From positions 1-20,659 of the forward strand of contig CANQKL010000010.1 in NCBI GenBank assembly GCA_947624455.1: a DNA stretch of 20,659 nucleotides, read 5' to 3'. Position numbers and translations under genes: made by a program. Shown in pieces: positions 1 through 9,000 of this stretch. Under the pieces are notes generated by a model. It searched no databases. It was not told where the DNA came from and saw only the letters and a program-made list of their open reading frames with translations. Source of the stretch: an uncultured Clostridia bacterium. Its GTDB lineage: Bacteria; Bacillota; Clostridia; UMGS1883. Each line of letters opens with the position of its first letter. Position 1 is the stretch's first letter.

Positions 1-883
1 GGTGGTCATATACCTCAAGGGCCTCCGAAACATTTACGGGCAGAGCGTTTTTGTCAGGGACTAAAGGAGAGATGTTTTTTTCTCTGTATTCTCCTGGCGT
101 CAGCCCATAGCGGCTTTTGAAATGGCGGTGCAGTCCAGCCGCGCCCAACCCGCAGACCCTGCTAATTTCCCGAATCGTCATTTCCGGCTGGGAGATTAGC
201 AGGGACCGCGCCTGTTCAAGGCGAAGCCCCGTCAGGTATTCCCAAGGCGTCAGCCCGAAGGCTCGTTTGAATCTCTTGTATAGGGAAAAAACGGAGATAT
301 TCGCCATTAAAGCCAGCTCCTCGGCGGAGACGTTTTTGTCGAGATGAGCGTTCATGTAACGTAAAGTCTCCGCGATTTCCGGAGAGGGGGTTACGGCCTC
401 CTCCCGAGGAAAGAGGTTGAGGCGGCACTGAATAATGATTTTGTATAGGAGCGAATTTGTGATGAGATCGTCGGCGTATGAATGTTCGGCATATTCCGTG
501 CGGGCAAGATTGAAAAGCTCCTCTAAAAGGGCTTGGTTTGAAAAACGTGACGACTTAAAAACCGTCAGTGGCTCCGACAGGAAAAGCATATCCATAAGTC
601 CGTCCGCTATGGCCTGACCGCCGAAGGTAATATATGTTATCATCCACGGCTCCTCGCCAATTTGGCGGTATTCGTGACTAAAGCCAGGACGGATCAGGCA
701 AACGTCGCCCGCGGTTATTTTGCCGCCGTCACGGCCGTTATTTACTAAAACGCCGCTGCCGGAGTGGGTGTAAATGAACTGCCAGTCCGGAAACCCGTTT
801 GGACGGGAAACGCCTTTGTTTTGGATGTGTCTGGCGGTATAGGCGTGAACGGGAAAGTTTTTTATCTGCTGAGTTGAGCCCAC
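1..883 (-). CDS. AraC-family transcriptional regulator (3' end outside window)
   Basis: Translating the minus strand from a GTG at 883-881 gives 294 residues with no stop before the window edge, so the gene is partial at its C-terminus. Residues about 5-100 form an AraC_binding/cupin-like sensor region (for example WQFIYTHSGSG, ITAGDVCLIRPG). Residues about 168-268 are a two-helix-turn-helix AraC DNA-binding domain, with VSAEELALMANISVFSLYKRF as the first half and the family hallmark GLTPGEYR as the second. The start is supported by a GAGGTG ribosome binding site (896-891) seven bases upstream and a perfect -35 box just beyond. It is divergent from the GH51/GH43 gene and most likely controls it in response to a pentose or arabino-oligosaccharide (inference). 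At least 24 residues follow the HTH, a longer tail than usual. Family assignment is secure; the ligand is unknown. Confidence 0.9.
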   Translation of the reverse strand, partial: MGSTQQIKNFPVHAYTARHIQNKGVSRPNGFPDWQFIYTHSGSGVLVNNGRDGGKITAGDVCLIRPGFSHEYRQIGEEPWMITYITFGGQAIADGLMDMLFLSEPLTVFKSSRFSNQALLEELFNLARTEYAEHSYADDLITNSLLYKIIIQCRLNLFPREEAVTPSPEIAETLRYMNAHLDKNVSAEELALMANISVFSLYKRFKRAFGLTPWEYLTGLRLEQARSLLISQPEMTIREISRVCGLGAAGLHRHFKSRYGLTPGEYREKNISPLVPDKNALPVNVSEALEVYDH

Positions 884-904
884 GAACAATCACCTCACAG
901 CTTC

Positions 905-933
905 ATTTTATCACAGCGCCGCCCGGGTGTCAA
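905..933 (-). promoter_or_regulatory. Promoter of the araC-type gene
   Basis: On the minus strand TTGACA (933-928) is followed by a 17-base spacer and TAAAAT (910-905). Transcription should start near 898, giving a leader of about 15 bases that is just long enough to hold the GAGGTG ribosome binding site. The match to the sigma-A consensus is strong. Confidence 0.75.
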
Positions 934-934
934 T

Positions 935-980
935 GAATATTTGATATTCCGGCGGCAATTTTTGAACTTTTTTTGATATT
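935..980. promoter_or_regulatory. Candidate AraC-type operator: 9-bp direct repeat at 32-bp period
   Basis: TTTGATATT occurs at 940-948 and again at 972-980, both on the plus strand. The 32-bp period is close to three helical turns. The first copy is embedded in a perfect palindrome, GAATAT-TTG-ATATTC, at 935-949. AraC-family regulators commonly bind direct repeats in phase on one face of DNA (established). One copy abuts the -35 box of the regulator gene and the other lies about 20 bases upstream of the -35 box of the hydrolase gene. Binding by the adjacent AraC protein is inferred. Confidence 0.5.
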
Positions 981-998
981 ATACGCAATATACGACAC

Positions 999-1027
999 TT
1001 TAAAGCCTGCCGCAGCTTTGGTATAAT
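999..1027 (+). promoter_or_regulatory. Probable promoter of the GH51/GH43 gene
   Basis: A perfect -10 box TATAAT lies at 1022-1027. Seventeen bases upstream is TTTAAA (999-1004), a four-of-six match to TTGACA. A weak -35 with a good -10 is typical of promoters that need an activator, which fits an AraC-type regulator next door. Confidence 0.6.
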
Positions 1028-1059
1028 GTAGTAAAGACAAAGGAAGGGAGAACTTGAAA

Positions 1060-4000
1060 ATGAAGCTGAGAAAAATAATTTCGGCGCTAATATGTGCGGT
1101 AATGGTGAGCGCGGTCATTCCGGCGGCGGCGGTCACTGGCGGAGCCTATACTCTTGGGCCTCTCATGGTAGAAGATATGACCGTCGCCCATGGCCCCGGA
1201 ACGTCGGGCAATCCCGGTTCTGTCCAGAGCGTGGACTTCGGAACGGCGCAAAACGCCGATCAGTTTTCGGATCTTTTCGCCGTAAACGAAAACGGGCGGC
1301 GGCTTTCTTTCGATATGGTCAACTGCATAGATAATCTTGGGTCTTCCTCGGTTTGGACTGGCAGCGTATCTAAAAAAATATCGCTTGAAGCCCCCGCCGA
1401 ACTGGACTTTTACATCCTTGGCTACACAAATCAGCCCACAAGAGTTTTCGGGATATATGAGGGGGAGACGGAGCTGGCCCTGGCCGGAAAGGTGAACGGG
1501 GATTTTTATTACTCCACGGCTAACTATCTTTCCGTCTATCATGCTCACGCGAAGCTCGGCGGCGGTAAGCACACCGTAAAAATAACCGCTCCTTCGGGAC
1601 AGAGCGCCCCCTGCTTTGGAGGAATGGTAATTTTCTCCGATGCTCCTATCGCGGACGGGGACGCCTTGAATAAGGCCCAATACATCGAACCTGAGGCCGA
1701 CGCCTCGGTGCATAGCTGGAGGGCGCAGAAGCTTTTTAACAACGGCGCCGCAAAGGCCCTCAAGCTCCGTTACGCCCCAGCTCAGACAGATAACGGCTTT
1801 TTTCACGACCCGAACGTTCAGAACTCCACAGACGGCACGGACATTAAAATGGCCTACATAAGATTCGATCCTAAAAGCTTTGCCGACCTTTCCCACGGGA
1901 TAAAGTACGCCTATCTGCGCCTGGCGTCGGAGTCGGATATATCCGCATATTCAATGGATGTTTACGCCGCCGGCAGCGACTGGATCGAGGGAGTCGGCAG
2001 CGACTCCTCCGTTGTCCCCGACGGCTCCCAGGGCGTGACTTGGTATTCAAGGCCGGAGCTTGGAAGTTTTATAGCCTCAGCCCAGGGGGAAGAAGCTGGC
2101 TCCTACACTGATATAGACGTGACGAACCTCGTCAGAGAGGCAGGCTCGTCAGTTCTAACCTTTGCCGTTCTTTCCAGCCAAAGCAACACTGTGGAAAATG
2201 AGTTCGCCATTGGTTCCCGAGAGTCGGCGCTGCCGCCAAGGCTCGCGATACTGCCCTACAGCGATGATGAGATCGAGGCGGCCGACAGCGAACTGAAAAT
2301 GGAAATAGACTTTACCGCGCTGAATATTCCCCTTTCGTATTACGGTATTTCCGTGGGGGACAGCATCGGCCTGCCAACGAAGGGAACATATTCTGGCGAA
2401 GAAATAATGTGGCGCTCCTCGGACGAGGGAATACTTGACCGCGACGGCATTGTAGGCGGCGGCTTCGACGGCTTTGCCGAAGTGACGCTGACGGCGAAGA
2501 TTGGCGGCGGAGAAAAGGAGTTTACGATTATGCTCAATAGTGAAGAGTACCACGATTACGAGGTAAACGTGTCCGCCGAAAGGGGAGCCAGCATCGACAG
2601 TTCCATGTTCGGCCTGTTCTTTGAGGACATAAACTATGCCGCCGACGGCGGTATTATGGCGGAAATGCTGGAAAATCGCTCCTTTGAGTTTTTCAATTCC
2701 GCTCCGGCCTACGACTACGGCTGGAGTACAGTGGGTGAGGGCGTTTCGTTTAAGGCGACCGACAGCCTGCCTATGAATGACAACAATACTCACTGTGCTG
2801 AGATTACTGCGGCAAGCTCCGCCGACGGCATAAAAAATAAAGCCTATGACGGCATATATATGAAAAAAGGTCAGCGGTATAACGTCAGCCTATATCTAAA
2901 CAGGGCCCGCGGCTACGGCGGAGGAATCCGCGTTTCAGCGGAAAAGGACGGCGTTGATTACGGAAACGTCGATTTGACGGAAAGCGGAGATCCGGCTCCC
3001 AGCTGCGTGGCCGACGGCTGGATCAAATATTCAGGCGCGCTCGTCCCAACTGAGGATATTGACGGCGGCGATTTCGTACTCAGGCTCACTCAGCCCGGCA
3101 CGGCCCTTGTCGATATGGTTTCCTGCGTCAGCGACGACGCGGTCGGCGGGCTGTTTAGAAGGGATATATTCGACGCTCTCGCCACAATGAATCCCGGCTT
3201 CGTCCGCTTTCCCGGCGGCTGCGCCGTGGAGGGCGGCGCGACTCTCGCCACCGCTTACCGCTGGAAAGAGACTGTGGGTCCCGTCGAGCAGAGAAAGCTC
3301 AATAAAAGCCGTTGGCAGAGCGGAAATTCTAGATACTATTGCCAGAGCTTCAACCTTGGTTTTTACGAATATTTTCTGCTGTGCGAGGAGCTTGGCGCAA
3401 AGCCCCTGCCGGTAGTCAACGCCGGATTGGCCTGTATGGTAAACCAAAATCCAGAGGCCGTGCCTGTGTACTCCGACAGCTCCAAGACCTGGGCTACAGC
3501 CACGGAAGCCGACCTCAGCCAGGAGTTTATGGTATATGTCAACGATATCCTCGACCTCATAGACTTTGCCAACTCCGATGATTTCGACAACGAGTGGGCG
3601 GCCCTCAGACGGTCGATGGGCCATGAGGAACCCTTTGGCCTTGAAATGATAGGCATAGGAAACGAACAGTGGGAGCGCGGAGGCAATCAGTGGCATGATC
3701 GCTACTACTGGATAGAGCGGTTCGTCCATAAAAAGGATCCCAATATAAAGCTCATATCCTCGGCGGCCTGGTATCACTCCGGCAGCTCCGTACACTCCGC
3801 GGAGTACGCTTTCCTTCGGGAACGTCTTGCGGAAAATCCCGATTTCACCTTCGCCGCCGACGAACACTACTATGAAACCCCCGACTGGTTTTACGGAAAC
3901 ATGGACTATTATGACAAATACCCGCGCGACGTGAACGTATTTCTCGGCGAGGTCTCGGCGCGCTGGGATAAGGTTCCCGGCGATTACACGGTCTGCACTC

Positions 4001-5853
4001 TTGAAAACGCCCTTGCCGAGGCGGCATATTTCACTATGCTGGAAAGGAATTCCGACATAGTTAAGATGGTCAGCGCCGCTCCGCTATTGTGCAGGGTGGG
4101 CGGTACAAAATACAGCCAGTGGTCGCCTAATCTGATCTGGTTCGGAGGCAAGGGAGTTTTTCAGACCCCCAGCTTTTACGTCCAGACCATGTATGGCCAG
4201 AACACCGGGGATTTCAGCTATAAATCTACCCTCGTCCCCCATGTTCATGGGGAGGCGACCGTGTTTGAAAACGTGTCCTTCGACAGTGAAAGCGGCGACC
4301 TTATAATAAAGCTTGTAAATTCTTCGGCTGAGGAGAGGAGCGTCAGCTTCAGTATCGACGAGTCCATTCCGATAGCGTCGGACAGAGCGAAGATTATTAC
4401 TTTGGCTTCGGACGATGTTCTCGGCTTCAACAGTCTTGAGGAACCGGAAAAAATTTCTCCCGCAGTAACATATATGGGGGGCTTTGGGCATGAATTTTCC
4501 TATGACGCTCCCGCCAACTCCTTTACCGTAATTAGGATAGGCCCCGGCGGCGAACCGGACCATGACCAGCCCAAGACCAGCCGTTACCTTATGGTTCATT
4601 TCGTCGAAGGCGCCCCTGACGGCGACCGTTATGATGAGGAGCAGATATATTTTTCCGTTTCCGATGATGGAAACACCTGGAAAATGCTCAACAACATGGA
4701 GCCTACGCTTCGCTCGTCAATGGGGAGCGGCGGTCTGCGCGACCCTCACGTGATCCGCTCCTATGACGGCAAAAAGTTCTACCTTGTGGCCACGGATCTG
4801 TCCATTGTACGCCGTCCAAATTGGGCGGACGCACAGCAAAGAGGCTCACGTTCCATCATGGTTTGGGAAAGCGACGACCTTGTGAACTGGGGCCAGCAGC
4901 GAATGTGCGAGGTGGCCGTTCCCACGGCGGGCTGCGCCTGGGCGCCGGAGAGCGTTTACGACGAGGAAAGGGGGCAGTATATGCTTTTTTGGTCGTCGCT
5001 CACCTCTGACAGCGGCTATGACTATCACAGGGTGTACCGCTGCTTTACAAGGGATTTCAAAAGTTTCTCGGAGCCGGAGGTCTATATAGACAACGGCTAT
5101 TCCACCATTGACGTGACCATCAAAAAAATAGGCGATCGCTACTATCGGCTGTCCAAAAACGAGGACACAAAAAGCGTATACTTTGAGGTCAGCCAGTCTG
5201 CGGAGGAGACACGTTACCCTCTGGACGGAAAATGGAGCCGGATAGATGGCGACGCCATAGATAAGTTCACCTCCGCTGGCGGCGACCCTCGCTGGGAGGG
5301 GGAGCTGATGTACAAGGTCAACGGCGATAACGAGCTTTGGCGCGTTATGGTGGATCATTACGGCGGCTGGACTGAGGATTTCCCCGCTTCGTCGAAGGGG
5401 CTTACCCAGTTCGAGACGTCCAGCGTCGAATCGGCGAACTTTTACAGTATAAACGACGCGCTGAGCCTGCCGCAGTATACCGACCGGGAAGGCGGCGTAC
5501 ACGGCAGCGGTAAGGTCGTATATAAGCACGGAGCGGTGCTGCCGATAACCGAGGAGGAATACGGAGCGCTGGTGGAAAAATACGGTATATCCTCCGCTCC
5601 CGGCGAAGTCTTTGCCTTTAATAACGCGCGTCTGGAGCAGGGCCGCCTTATATACGGTATAGACTGCAATATAGATGGCGCGCGGGTTCTTGCCGCTCTC
5701 TATGGAAAGGACGGCGCTCTCAAGGCGGTAGCTCAGGGACTTAACGGCGAGATGGACGGAGCCGAGGACGGCGACGTGATATACGCCTTCGCCTGGGACA
5801 GTGAGCTTCGGCCCCTCGCTCCAAAGATAGGAAAGACGGTTCGCGGGGAGTAA
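1060..5853 (+). CDS. Secreted multidomain glycoside hydrolase: DNRLRE module, Ig-like domain, GH51 arabinofuranosidase, GH43
   Basis: This 1597-residue protein has a signal peptide at 1-25 (KLRKII followed by a hydrophobic core and AAA). Residues about 45-200 look like an unrecognised beta-sandwich. Residues 209-398 resemble a DNRLRE/CBM96 module and 408-496 a bacterial Ig-like domain. The GH51 alpha-L-arabinofuranosidase module spans about 503-1163: FGLFFEDIN (517 on), RFPGGC (716-721), GNEQ with the likely acid/base Glu869, and FLGEV with the likely nucleophile Glu964. The GH43 module spans about 1170-1522: RDPH with base Asp1228, WAPE at 1294-1297, IDVT with Asp1351, and WEGE with likely acid Glu1413. 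A short C-terminal domain (1530-1597) has the ALYGKDG motif of secreted clostridial proteins. It probably removes arabinose and xylose units from arabinoxylan outside the cell. No LPXTG motif or SLH domain is visible. ATG 1060 is chosen because GGGAG (1046-1050) lies nine bases upstream; TTG 1054 is an alternative. Confidence 0.9.
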   Translation: MKLRKIISALICAVMVSAVIPAAAVTGGAYTLGPLMVEDMTVAHGPGTSGNPGSVQSVDFGTAQNADQFSDLFAVNENGRRLSFDMVNCIDNLGSSSVWTGSVSKKISLEAPAELDFYILGYTNQPTRVFGIYEGETELALAGKVNGDFYYSTANYLSVYHAHAKLGGGKHTVKITAPSGQSAPCFGGMVIFSDAPIADGDALNKAQYIEPEADASVHSWRAQKLFNNGAAKALKLRYAPAQTDNGFFHDPNVQNSTDGTDIKMAYIRFDPKSFADLSHGIKYAYLRLASESDISAYSMDVYAAGSDWIEGVGSDSSVVPDGSQGVTWYSRPELGSFIASAQGEEAGSYTDIDVTNLVREAGSSVLTFAVLSSQSNTVENEFAIGSRESALPPRLAILPYSDDEIEAADSELKMEIDFTALNIPLSYYGISVGDSIGLPTKGTYSGEEIMWRSSDEGILDRDGIVGGGFDGFAEVTLTAKIGGGEKEFTIMLNSEEYHDYEVNVSAERGASIDSSMFGLFFEDINYAADGGIMAEMLENRSFEFFNSAPAYDYGWSTVGEGVSFKATDSLPMNDNNTHCAEITAASSADGIKNKAYDGIYMKKGQRYNVSLYLNRARGYGGGIRVSAEKDGVDYGNVDLTESGDPAPSCVADGWIKYSGALVPTEDIDGGDFVLRLTQPGTALVDMVSCVSDDAVGGLFRRDIFDALATMNPGFVRFPGGCAVEGGATLATAYRWKETVGPVEQRKLNKSRWQSGNSRYYCQSFNLGFYEYFLLCEELGAKPLPVVNAGLACMVNQNPEAVPVYSDSSKTWATATEADLSQEFMVYVNDILDLIDFANSDDFDNEWAALRRSMGHEEPFGLEMIGIGNEQWERGGNQWHDRYYWIERFVHKKDPNIKLISSAAWYHSGSSVHSAEYAFLRERLAENPDFTFAADEHYYETPDWFYGNMDYYDKYPRDVNVFLGEVSARWDKVPGDYTVCTLENALAEAAYFTMLERNSDIVKMVSAAPLLCRVGGTKYSQWSPNLIWFGGKGVFQTPSFYVQTMYGQNTGDFSYKSTLVPHVHGEATVFENVSFDSESGDLIIKLVNSSAEERSVSFSIDESIPIASDRAKIITLASDDVLGFNSLEEPEKISPAVTYMGGFGHEFSYDAPANSFTVIRIGPGGEPDHDQPKTSRYLMVHFVEGAPDGDRYDEEQIYFSVSDDGNTWKMLNNMEPTLRSSMGSGGLRDPHVIRSYDGKKFYLVATDLSIVRRPNWADAQQRGSRSIMVWESDDLVNWGQQRMCEVAVPTAGCAWAPESVYDEERGQYMLFWSSLTSDSGYDYHRVYRCFTRDFKSFSEPEVYIDNGYSTIDVTIKKIGDRYYRLSKNEDTKSVYFEVSQSAEETRYPLDGKWSRIDGDAIDKFTSAGGDPRWEGELMYKVNGDNELWRVMVDHYGGWTEDFPASSKGLTQFETSSVESANFYSINDALSLPQYTDREGGVHGSGKVVYKHGAVLPITEEEYGALVEKYGISSAPGEVFAFNNARLEQGRLIYGIDCNIDGARVLAALYGKDGALKAVAQGLNGEMDGAEDGDVIYAFAWDSELRPLAPKIGKTVRGE

Positions 5854-5876
5854 CTTAAAAAACGCCGGGCCATATG

Positions 5877-5905
5877 TTGACAAATTCCTTTATTTATGTT
5901 AATAT
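5877..5905 (+). promoter_or_regulatory. Promoter of murT-gatD (extended -10)
   Basis: TTGACA (5877-5882), a 17-base spacer ending in TGT, and TAATAT (5900-5905) make a -35 plus extended -10 promoter. Transcription should begin near 5912. This places the in-frame ATG at 5874 upstream of the transcript and supports the later start of murT. I see no convincing terminator between the hydrolase stop and this promoter. Confidence 0.65.
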
Positions 5906-5951
5906 TTATTTGTTGTTAATATTTAATTATACAAAAATGAAGGAATTACAA

Positions 5952-7289
5952 ATGAGAAAATTACTTGCTGTCTTAGCGGGAAAGCTTTTGACCGTGGCGG
6001 GAAAGATGGCCGGCAAAAAATCCTCCTCGGGGCCGGGCGAATTCGCCGTGCGGCTGTGTCCGCAGCTCCTTGGAGAGCTTCCGAAGCACGTCAAAAGGGG
6101 CATAATCGTTACCTGCGGGACAAACGGAAAAACCACCACGAACAATCTTATATGCTCCGCGTTGGAGGCGAAGGGTTATAAAGTTCTGTGCAACCGCCTT
6201 GGCGCGAATCTGTTAAACGGAATTGTAACGTCTATGATACAGGAGATGGATTTGTTAGGCCGTTTTTCAGTGGATTACGCGTGCCTTGAAATAGACGAGG
6301 AGAACGCCGAACCCGTGTTCGACTACATAAAACCGGACGTAATGGTTGTAACCAACCTTTTTCGCGATCAGCTTGACCGTTACGGCGAGATCGACATAGC
6401 TACCGACAGACTTAAAAGAGCTATAACGAAGGTCGGCGAACTAAAGCTCGTTTTAAACGCTGACGACCCGCTGTGCGTTCAATTTGGACGGGAAAAGGGC
6501 GTGACGCCGTTTTATTACGGAGTGTCGGAAAAGGTTCTTCCTCAGCTTGACGATATCAAGGACGGCAGGTTTTGCCCGATATGCGGAGCTGAACAGGAGT
6601 ATAATTATTATCATTACAGCCAGCTTGGCGACTACTGCTGTCCCTCGTGCGGCTTTAAGCGGCCAAATATTGACTTTGAGGTGAAAAACGTAAGGCTGAG
6701 TCCGGCCATAGAATTTACGGTGAACGGAAAGCCTATGAAGATAAGTCAAAAGGGCTTTTACAACATCTATAACTTTGTTGCGGCGTACAGCGTGATGAAT
6801 GTGATCGGCGAGAGCGCGGATGATTTTTCGTCGCTGCTCAAGGCGTATAAGACTCCTATCGGACGGACTCAGGAGTTCAAATTCAATAAGCCGGTGATAC
6901 TTAACCTGTCAAAAAATCCGGCGGGCTTTAATCAGGTCATCGCCACAATGAACGCGGACGAAAGAAAAAAGGATATTATCGTGGCTATCAACGACAAGAG
7001 AAATGACGGCCGCGACGTTTCCTGGCTGTGGGACGTGGATTTTGACAAGGTCAGAAACAGCAGGCTAAATATGCTCATAACTACCGGTATGCGTATGTGG
7101 GATATAAGTCTGCGCTTCAAATATGAAGATATAAATGTAGATATGATAACGCCGTCTATGAGTAAGGCGGTCAAGACGTGCCTTAAGTCGGACAGCGACG
7201 TGTGCTATGTGCTTGTGAACTATACCGCTCTCTATCCTACGGAGGCGGTTTTGACCTCGCTTTTGAAGAATGGAGGCGGATGGGATTGA
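5952..7289 (+). CDS. murT: Lipid II isoglutaminyl synthase, Mur-ligase-like subunit MurT
   Basis: The 445-residue protein is the ATP-dependent subunit of the MurT/GatD complex, which amidates the alpha-carboxyl of D-glutamate in lipid II at the cytoplasmic membrane. The Mur ligase Walker A motif GTNGKTT is at 56-62. A Cys4 zinc ribbon inserted in the central domain (CPIC at 208-211 and CPSC at 230-233) is characteristic of MurT rather than of other Mur ligases. The C-terminal third is the DUF1727 domain, and Asp384 in MWDISLRF is a candidate for the aspartate that joins the GatD catalytic triad. The start at ATG 5952 has AAGGAA (5940-5945) six bases upstream; the earlier in-frame ATGs at 5874 and 5937 either overlap the promoter or lack a ribosome binding site. 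It overlaps gatD, so the two are co-translated. Confidence 0.93.
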   Translation: MRKLLAVLAGKLLTVAGKMAGKKSSSGPGEFAVRLCPQLLGELPKHVKRGIIVTCGTNGKTTTNNLICSALEAKGYKVLCNRLGANLLNGIVTSMIQEMDLLGRFSVDYACLEIDEENAEPVFDYIKPDVMVVTNLFRDQLDRYGEIDIATDRLKRAITKVGELKLVLNADDPLCVQFGREKGVTPFYYGVSEKVLPQLDDIKDGRFCPICGAEQEYNYYHYSQLGDYCCPSCGFKRPNIDFEVKNVRLSPAIEFTVNGKPMKISQKGFYNIYNFVAAYSVMNVIGESADDFSSLLKAYKTPIGRTQEFKFNKPVILNLSKNPAGFNQVIATMNADERKKDIIVAINDKRNDGRDVSWLWDVDFDKVRNSRLNMLITTGMRMWDISLRFKYEDINVDMITPSMSKAVKTCLKSDSDVCYVLVNYTALYPTEAVLTSLLKNGGGWD

Positions 7290-8026
7290 ACAAGCTGAAA
7301 ATTTTGCACTTATATCCCGATCTACTTAACCTTTACGGAGATAGGGGCAATATCGTTTGCCTTGTGAAGCGGCTGGAATGGCGCGGCATGGAGGCGGAAG
7401 TCGTAAAATACACCCGCAACAATACGGAGCCGCCAAATCTATCGGACGCCGACATCGTGTTTATAGGCGGCGGATCGGACAGGGATCAAAAAATTGCCTG
7501 CCGCAGCCTTTTAAAGTGTAAAAGGGAACTCAAAAATTACGTTGAGGACGGCGGTGTGACGGTTGCCGTGTGCGGCGGTTATCAACTGCTCGGTAAATAT
7601 TACAGGCTCGGAGACGAAACAATAGAGGGTTTGGACATTTTGGATATTTACACCGAGCGGGGAGAGAACAGGCTTGTAGGCAATGTCGTATTAAAGTCTG
7701 ATATAGTCCCCGGCAAGATCGTCGGCTTTGAAAATCACGGCGGACGCACATATATCGGTTCTCATACTCCGCTGGGGAAGGTGATTTACGGCTTCGGGAA
7801 CGATGACAGCTCCGGATATGAGGGCGTGGCGTACAAGAACGTGATCGCGACATATCTGCACGGCCCTCTCCTGCCGAAAAATCCTCTCCTGTGCGATTAT
7901 GTGCTGACAAACGCCATCAAGCGTAAAGATCCGAATTTCAGCTGCCTGCCTCCGCTCGACGATGCGATGGAATCTGCGGCGAACAAATATATAGCGGATA
8001 GATTCAAATATAAGTGGCGGACGTGA
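7280..8026 (+). CDS. gatD: Lipid II isoglutaminyl synthase, glutamine amidotransferase subunit GatD
   Basis: The 248-residue protein is a CobB/CobQ-type class I glutaminase that feeds ammonia to MurT. The nucleophile Cys98 sits in VAVCGGYQLLG and the catalytic histidine is His194 in TYLHGPLLPKNP. The N-terminus (LKILHLYPDLLNLYGDRGN) is typical of GatD. The chosen ATG overlaps the murT stop by ten bases, which is consistent with coupling; a TTG at 7286 is better spaced from the GGAGG at 7272-7276 and is a real alternative. The murT-gatD pairing and the residues make the assignment firm. Confidence 0.92.
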   Translation: MGLNKLKILHLYPDLLNLYGDRGNIVCLVKRLEWRGMEAEVVKYTRNNTEPPNLSDADIVFIGGGSDRDQKIACRSLLKCKRELKNYVEDGGVTVAVCGGYQLLGKYYRLGDETIEGLDILDIYTERGENRLVGNVVLKSDIVPGKIVGFENHGGRTYIGSHTPLGKVIYGFGNDDSSGYEGVAYKNVIATYLHGPLLPKNPLLCDYVLTNAIKRKDPNFSCLPPLDDAMESAANKYIADRFKYKWRT

Positions 8027-8120
8027 TAAGCCAAAAAATTGCGTTGAATATCGCTCGCCATTTGAAACTCAATGCCTAAGCCTGAAACGGGACATATTGA
8101 CCGAAAGGAAAATTTGATTT

Positions 8121-8888
8121 ATGGTTGCCAAAGAGATATTACATATAGCGATGGAGCAGTCCGCCGAGGACATGGGCTGCAAAGCGGAGGACTTTTTGCG
8201 GGAGCAAAACGTTATCGCTGCGTTCCGCCTGGGAGATAGGGCGAGAAAATATCTGAAAGAATCGATAGCGGCAAATTTTGTTTCTTACGGGAGCAACGTG
8301 GTTGCGGCGGCCATAGATGATATTCGGGAAATAGTGGCGGAATACGTGGGCAAATATGAATTTTATCACCTTTTTGAAACGCCGAATATGCATTATCTAA
8401 GCGACAGGATCAGAGTCAAGGGATATAAAATATGCTTCATGGCGGAGTACTTTCTGCCCGACACCGACAATCTTCGCCCGCTGCCCTGCGATTATGAGCT
8501 GCGAATTCTTGAGCAGCGGGACTTTCAGGAGCTGTACCTGCCCCAGTGGGGCAACGCGCTGTGCGAGGATAGGAAGTGTTTGGACGTGCTTGGCGTCGGG
8601 GCCTACGAGGGCGAAAAGCTGGTCGGGCTTGCGGGCTGCTCCGCCGATTGTGAAAGAATGTGGCAGATAGGCGTGGACGTGCTGCCGGAATACAGAAGGA
8701 AGGGGATAGCGTCAGCCCTTACAAGCAGACTTGCAGTTGAAATACTCGAGAGAAAAAAGGTTCCCTTTTACTGCGCCGCATGGTCAAATATCCGCTCCGT
8801 CAGGAACGCCATAAAAAGCGGCTTCCTTCCCGCTTGGGCTGAGATGACGGTGAAGCCCGGAAGCATTGTTGACGAAATGAATTTATGA
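8121..8888 (+). CDS. GNAT-family N-acetyltransferase, substrate unknown
   Basis: This is a 255-residue protein. Residues about 125-245 form a GCN5-related acetyltransferase fold with the acetyl-CoA pyrophosphate-binding loop YRRKGIA at 191-197, preceded by the strand IGVDVLP and followed by a helix (LTSRLAVEILE). The first 125 residues are mostly helical and not recognised; they may be a substrate-specific cap or second lobe. The ribosome binding site AAAGGAA (8104-8110) lies ten bases upstream of the ATG. It follows gatD by 94 bases in the same direction, so it may share the murT promoter. I see no terminator in the gap and no convincing separate promoter. Nothing in the sequence fixes the substrate. 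Confidence 0.85.
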   Translation: MVAKEILHIAMEQSAEDMGCKAEDFLREQNVIAAFRLGDRARKYLKESIAANFVSYGSNVVAAAIDDIREIVAEYVGKYEFYHLFETPNMHYLSDRIRVKGYKICFMAEYFLPDTDNLRPLPCDYELRILEQRDFQELYLPQWGNALCEDRKCLDVLGVGAYEGEKLVGLAGCSADCERMWQIGVDVLPEYRRKGIASALTSRLAVEILERKKVPFYCAAWSNIRSVRNAIKSGFLPAWAEMTVKPGSIVDEMNL

Positions 8889-8953
8889 AGGGCAGCGGCG
8901 TTTACTGTCTACTGTGACGGGAACAAAAAACTTGCCGCGAATAAATTTTTTTC

Positions 8954-8983
8954 TTGACAAAATTGAAAACTGTATGGTAAAAT
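8954..8983 (+). promoter_or_regulatory. Promoter of the DUF2798 leader transcript (extended -10)
   Basis: TTGACA (8954-8959), an 18-base spacer ending in TGG, and TAAAAT (8978-8983) make a strong promoter with an extended -10. The predicted start near 8990 gives a leader of about 120 bases before the ATG at 9110, long for a simple ribosome binding site and able to hold the structure described next. Confidence 0.7.
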
Positions 8984-9000
8984 AATGTTCGCGAAACGAC

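Noticed and set aside
4846..5883. A 345-codon minus-strand open frame
   Set aside because: It is antisense to the GH43 module, which has its catalytic residues in order; no recognisable domain in the antisense product.
5874..5951. Longer N-terminus for MurT from ATG 5874
   Set aside because: This start lies at the -35 box, upstream of the predicted transcript, and lacks a ribosome binding site; the added residues are AT-rich and unlike MurT.
8889..8950. Terminator after the GNAT gene
   Set aside because: Only a 5-bp GCGGC/GCCGC pairing about 40 bases apart precedes the T-run, so the hairpin is too weak to call.
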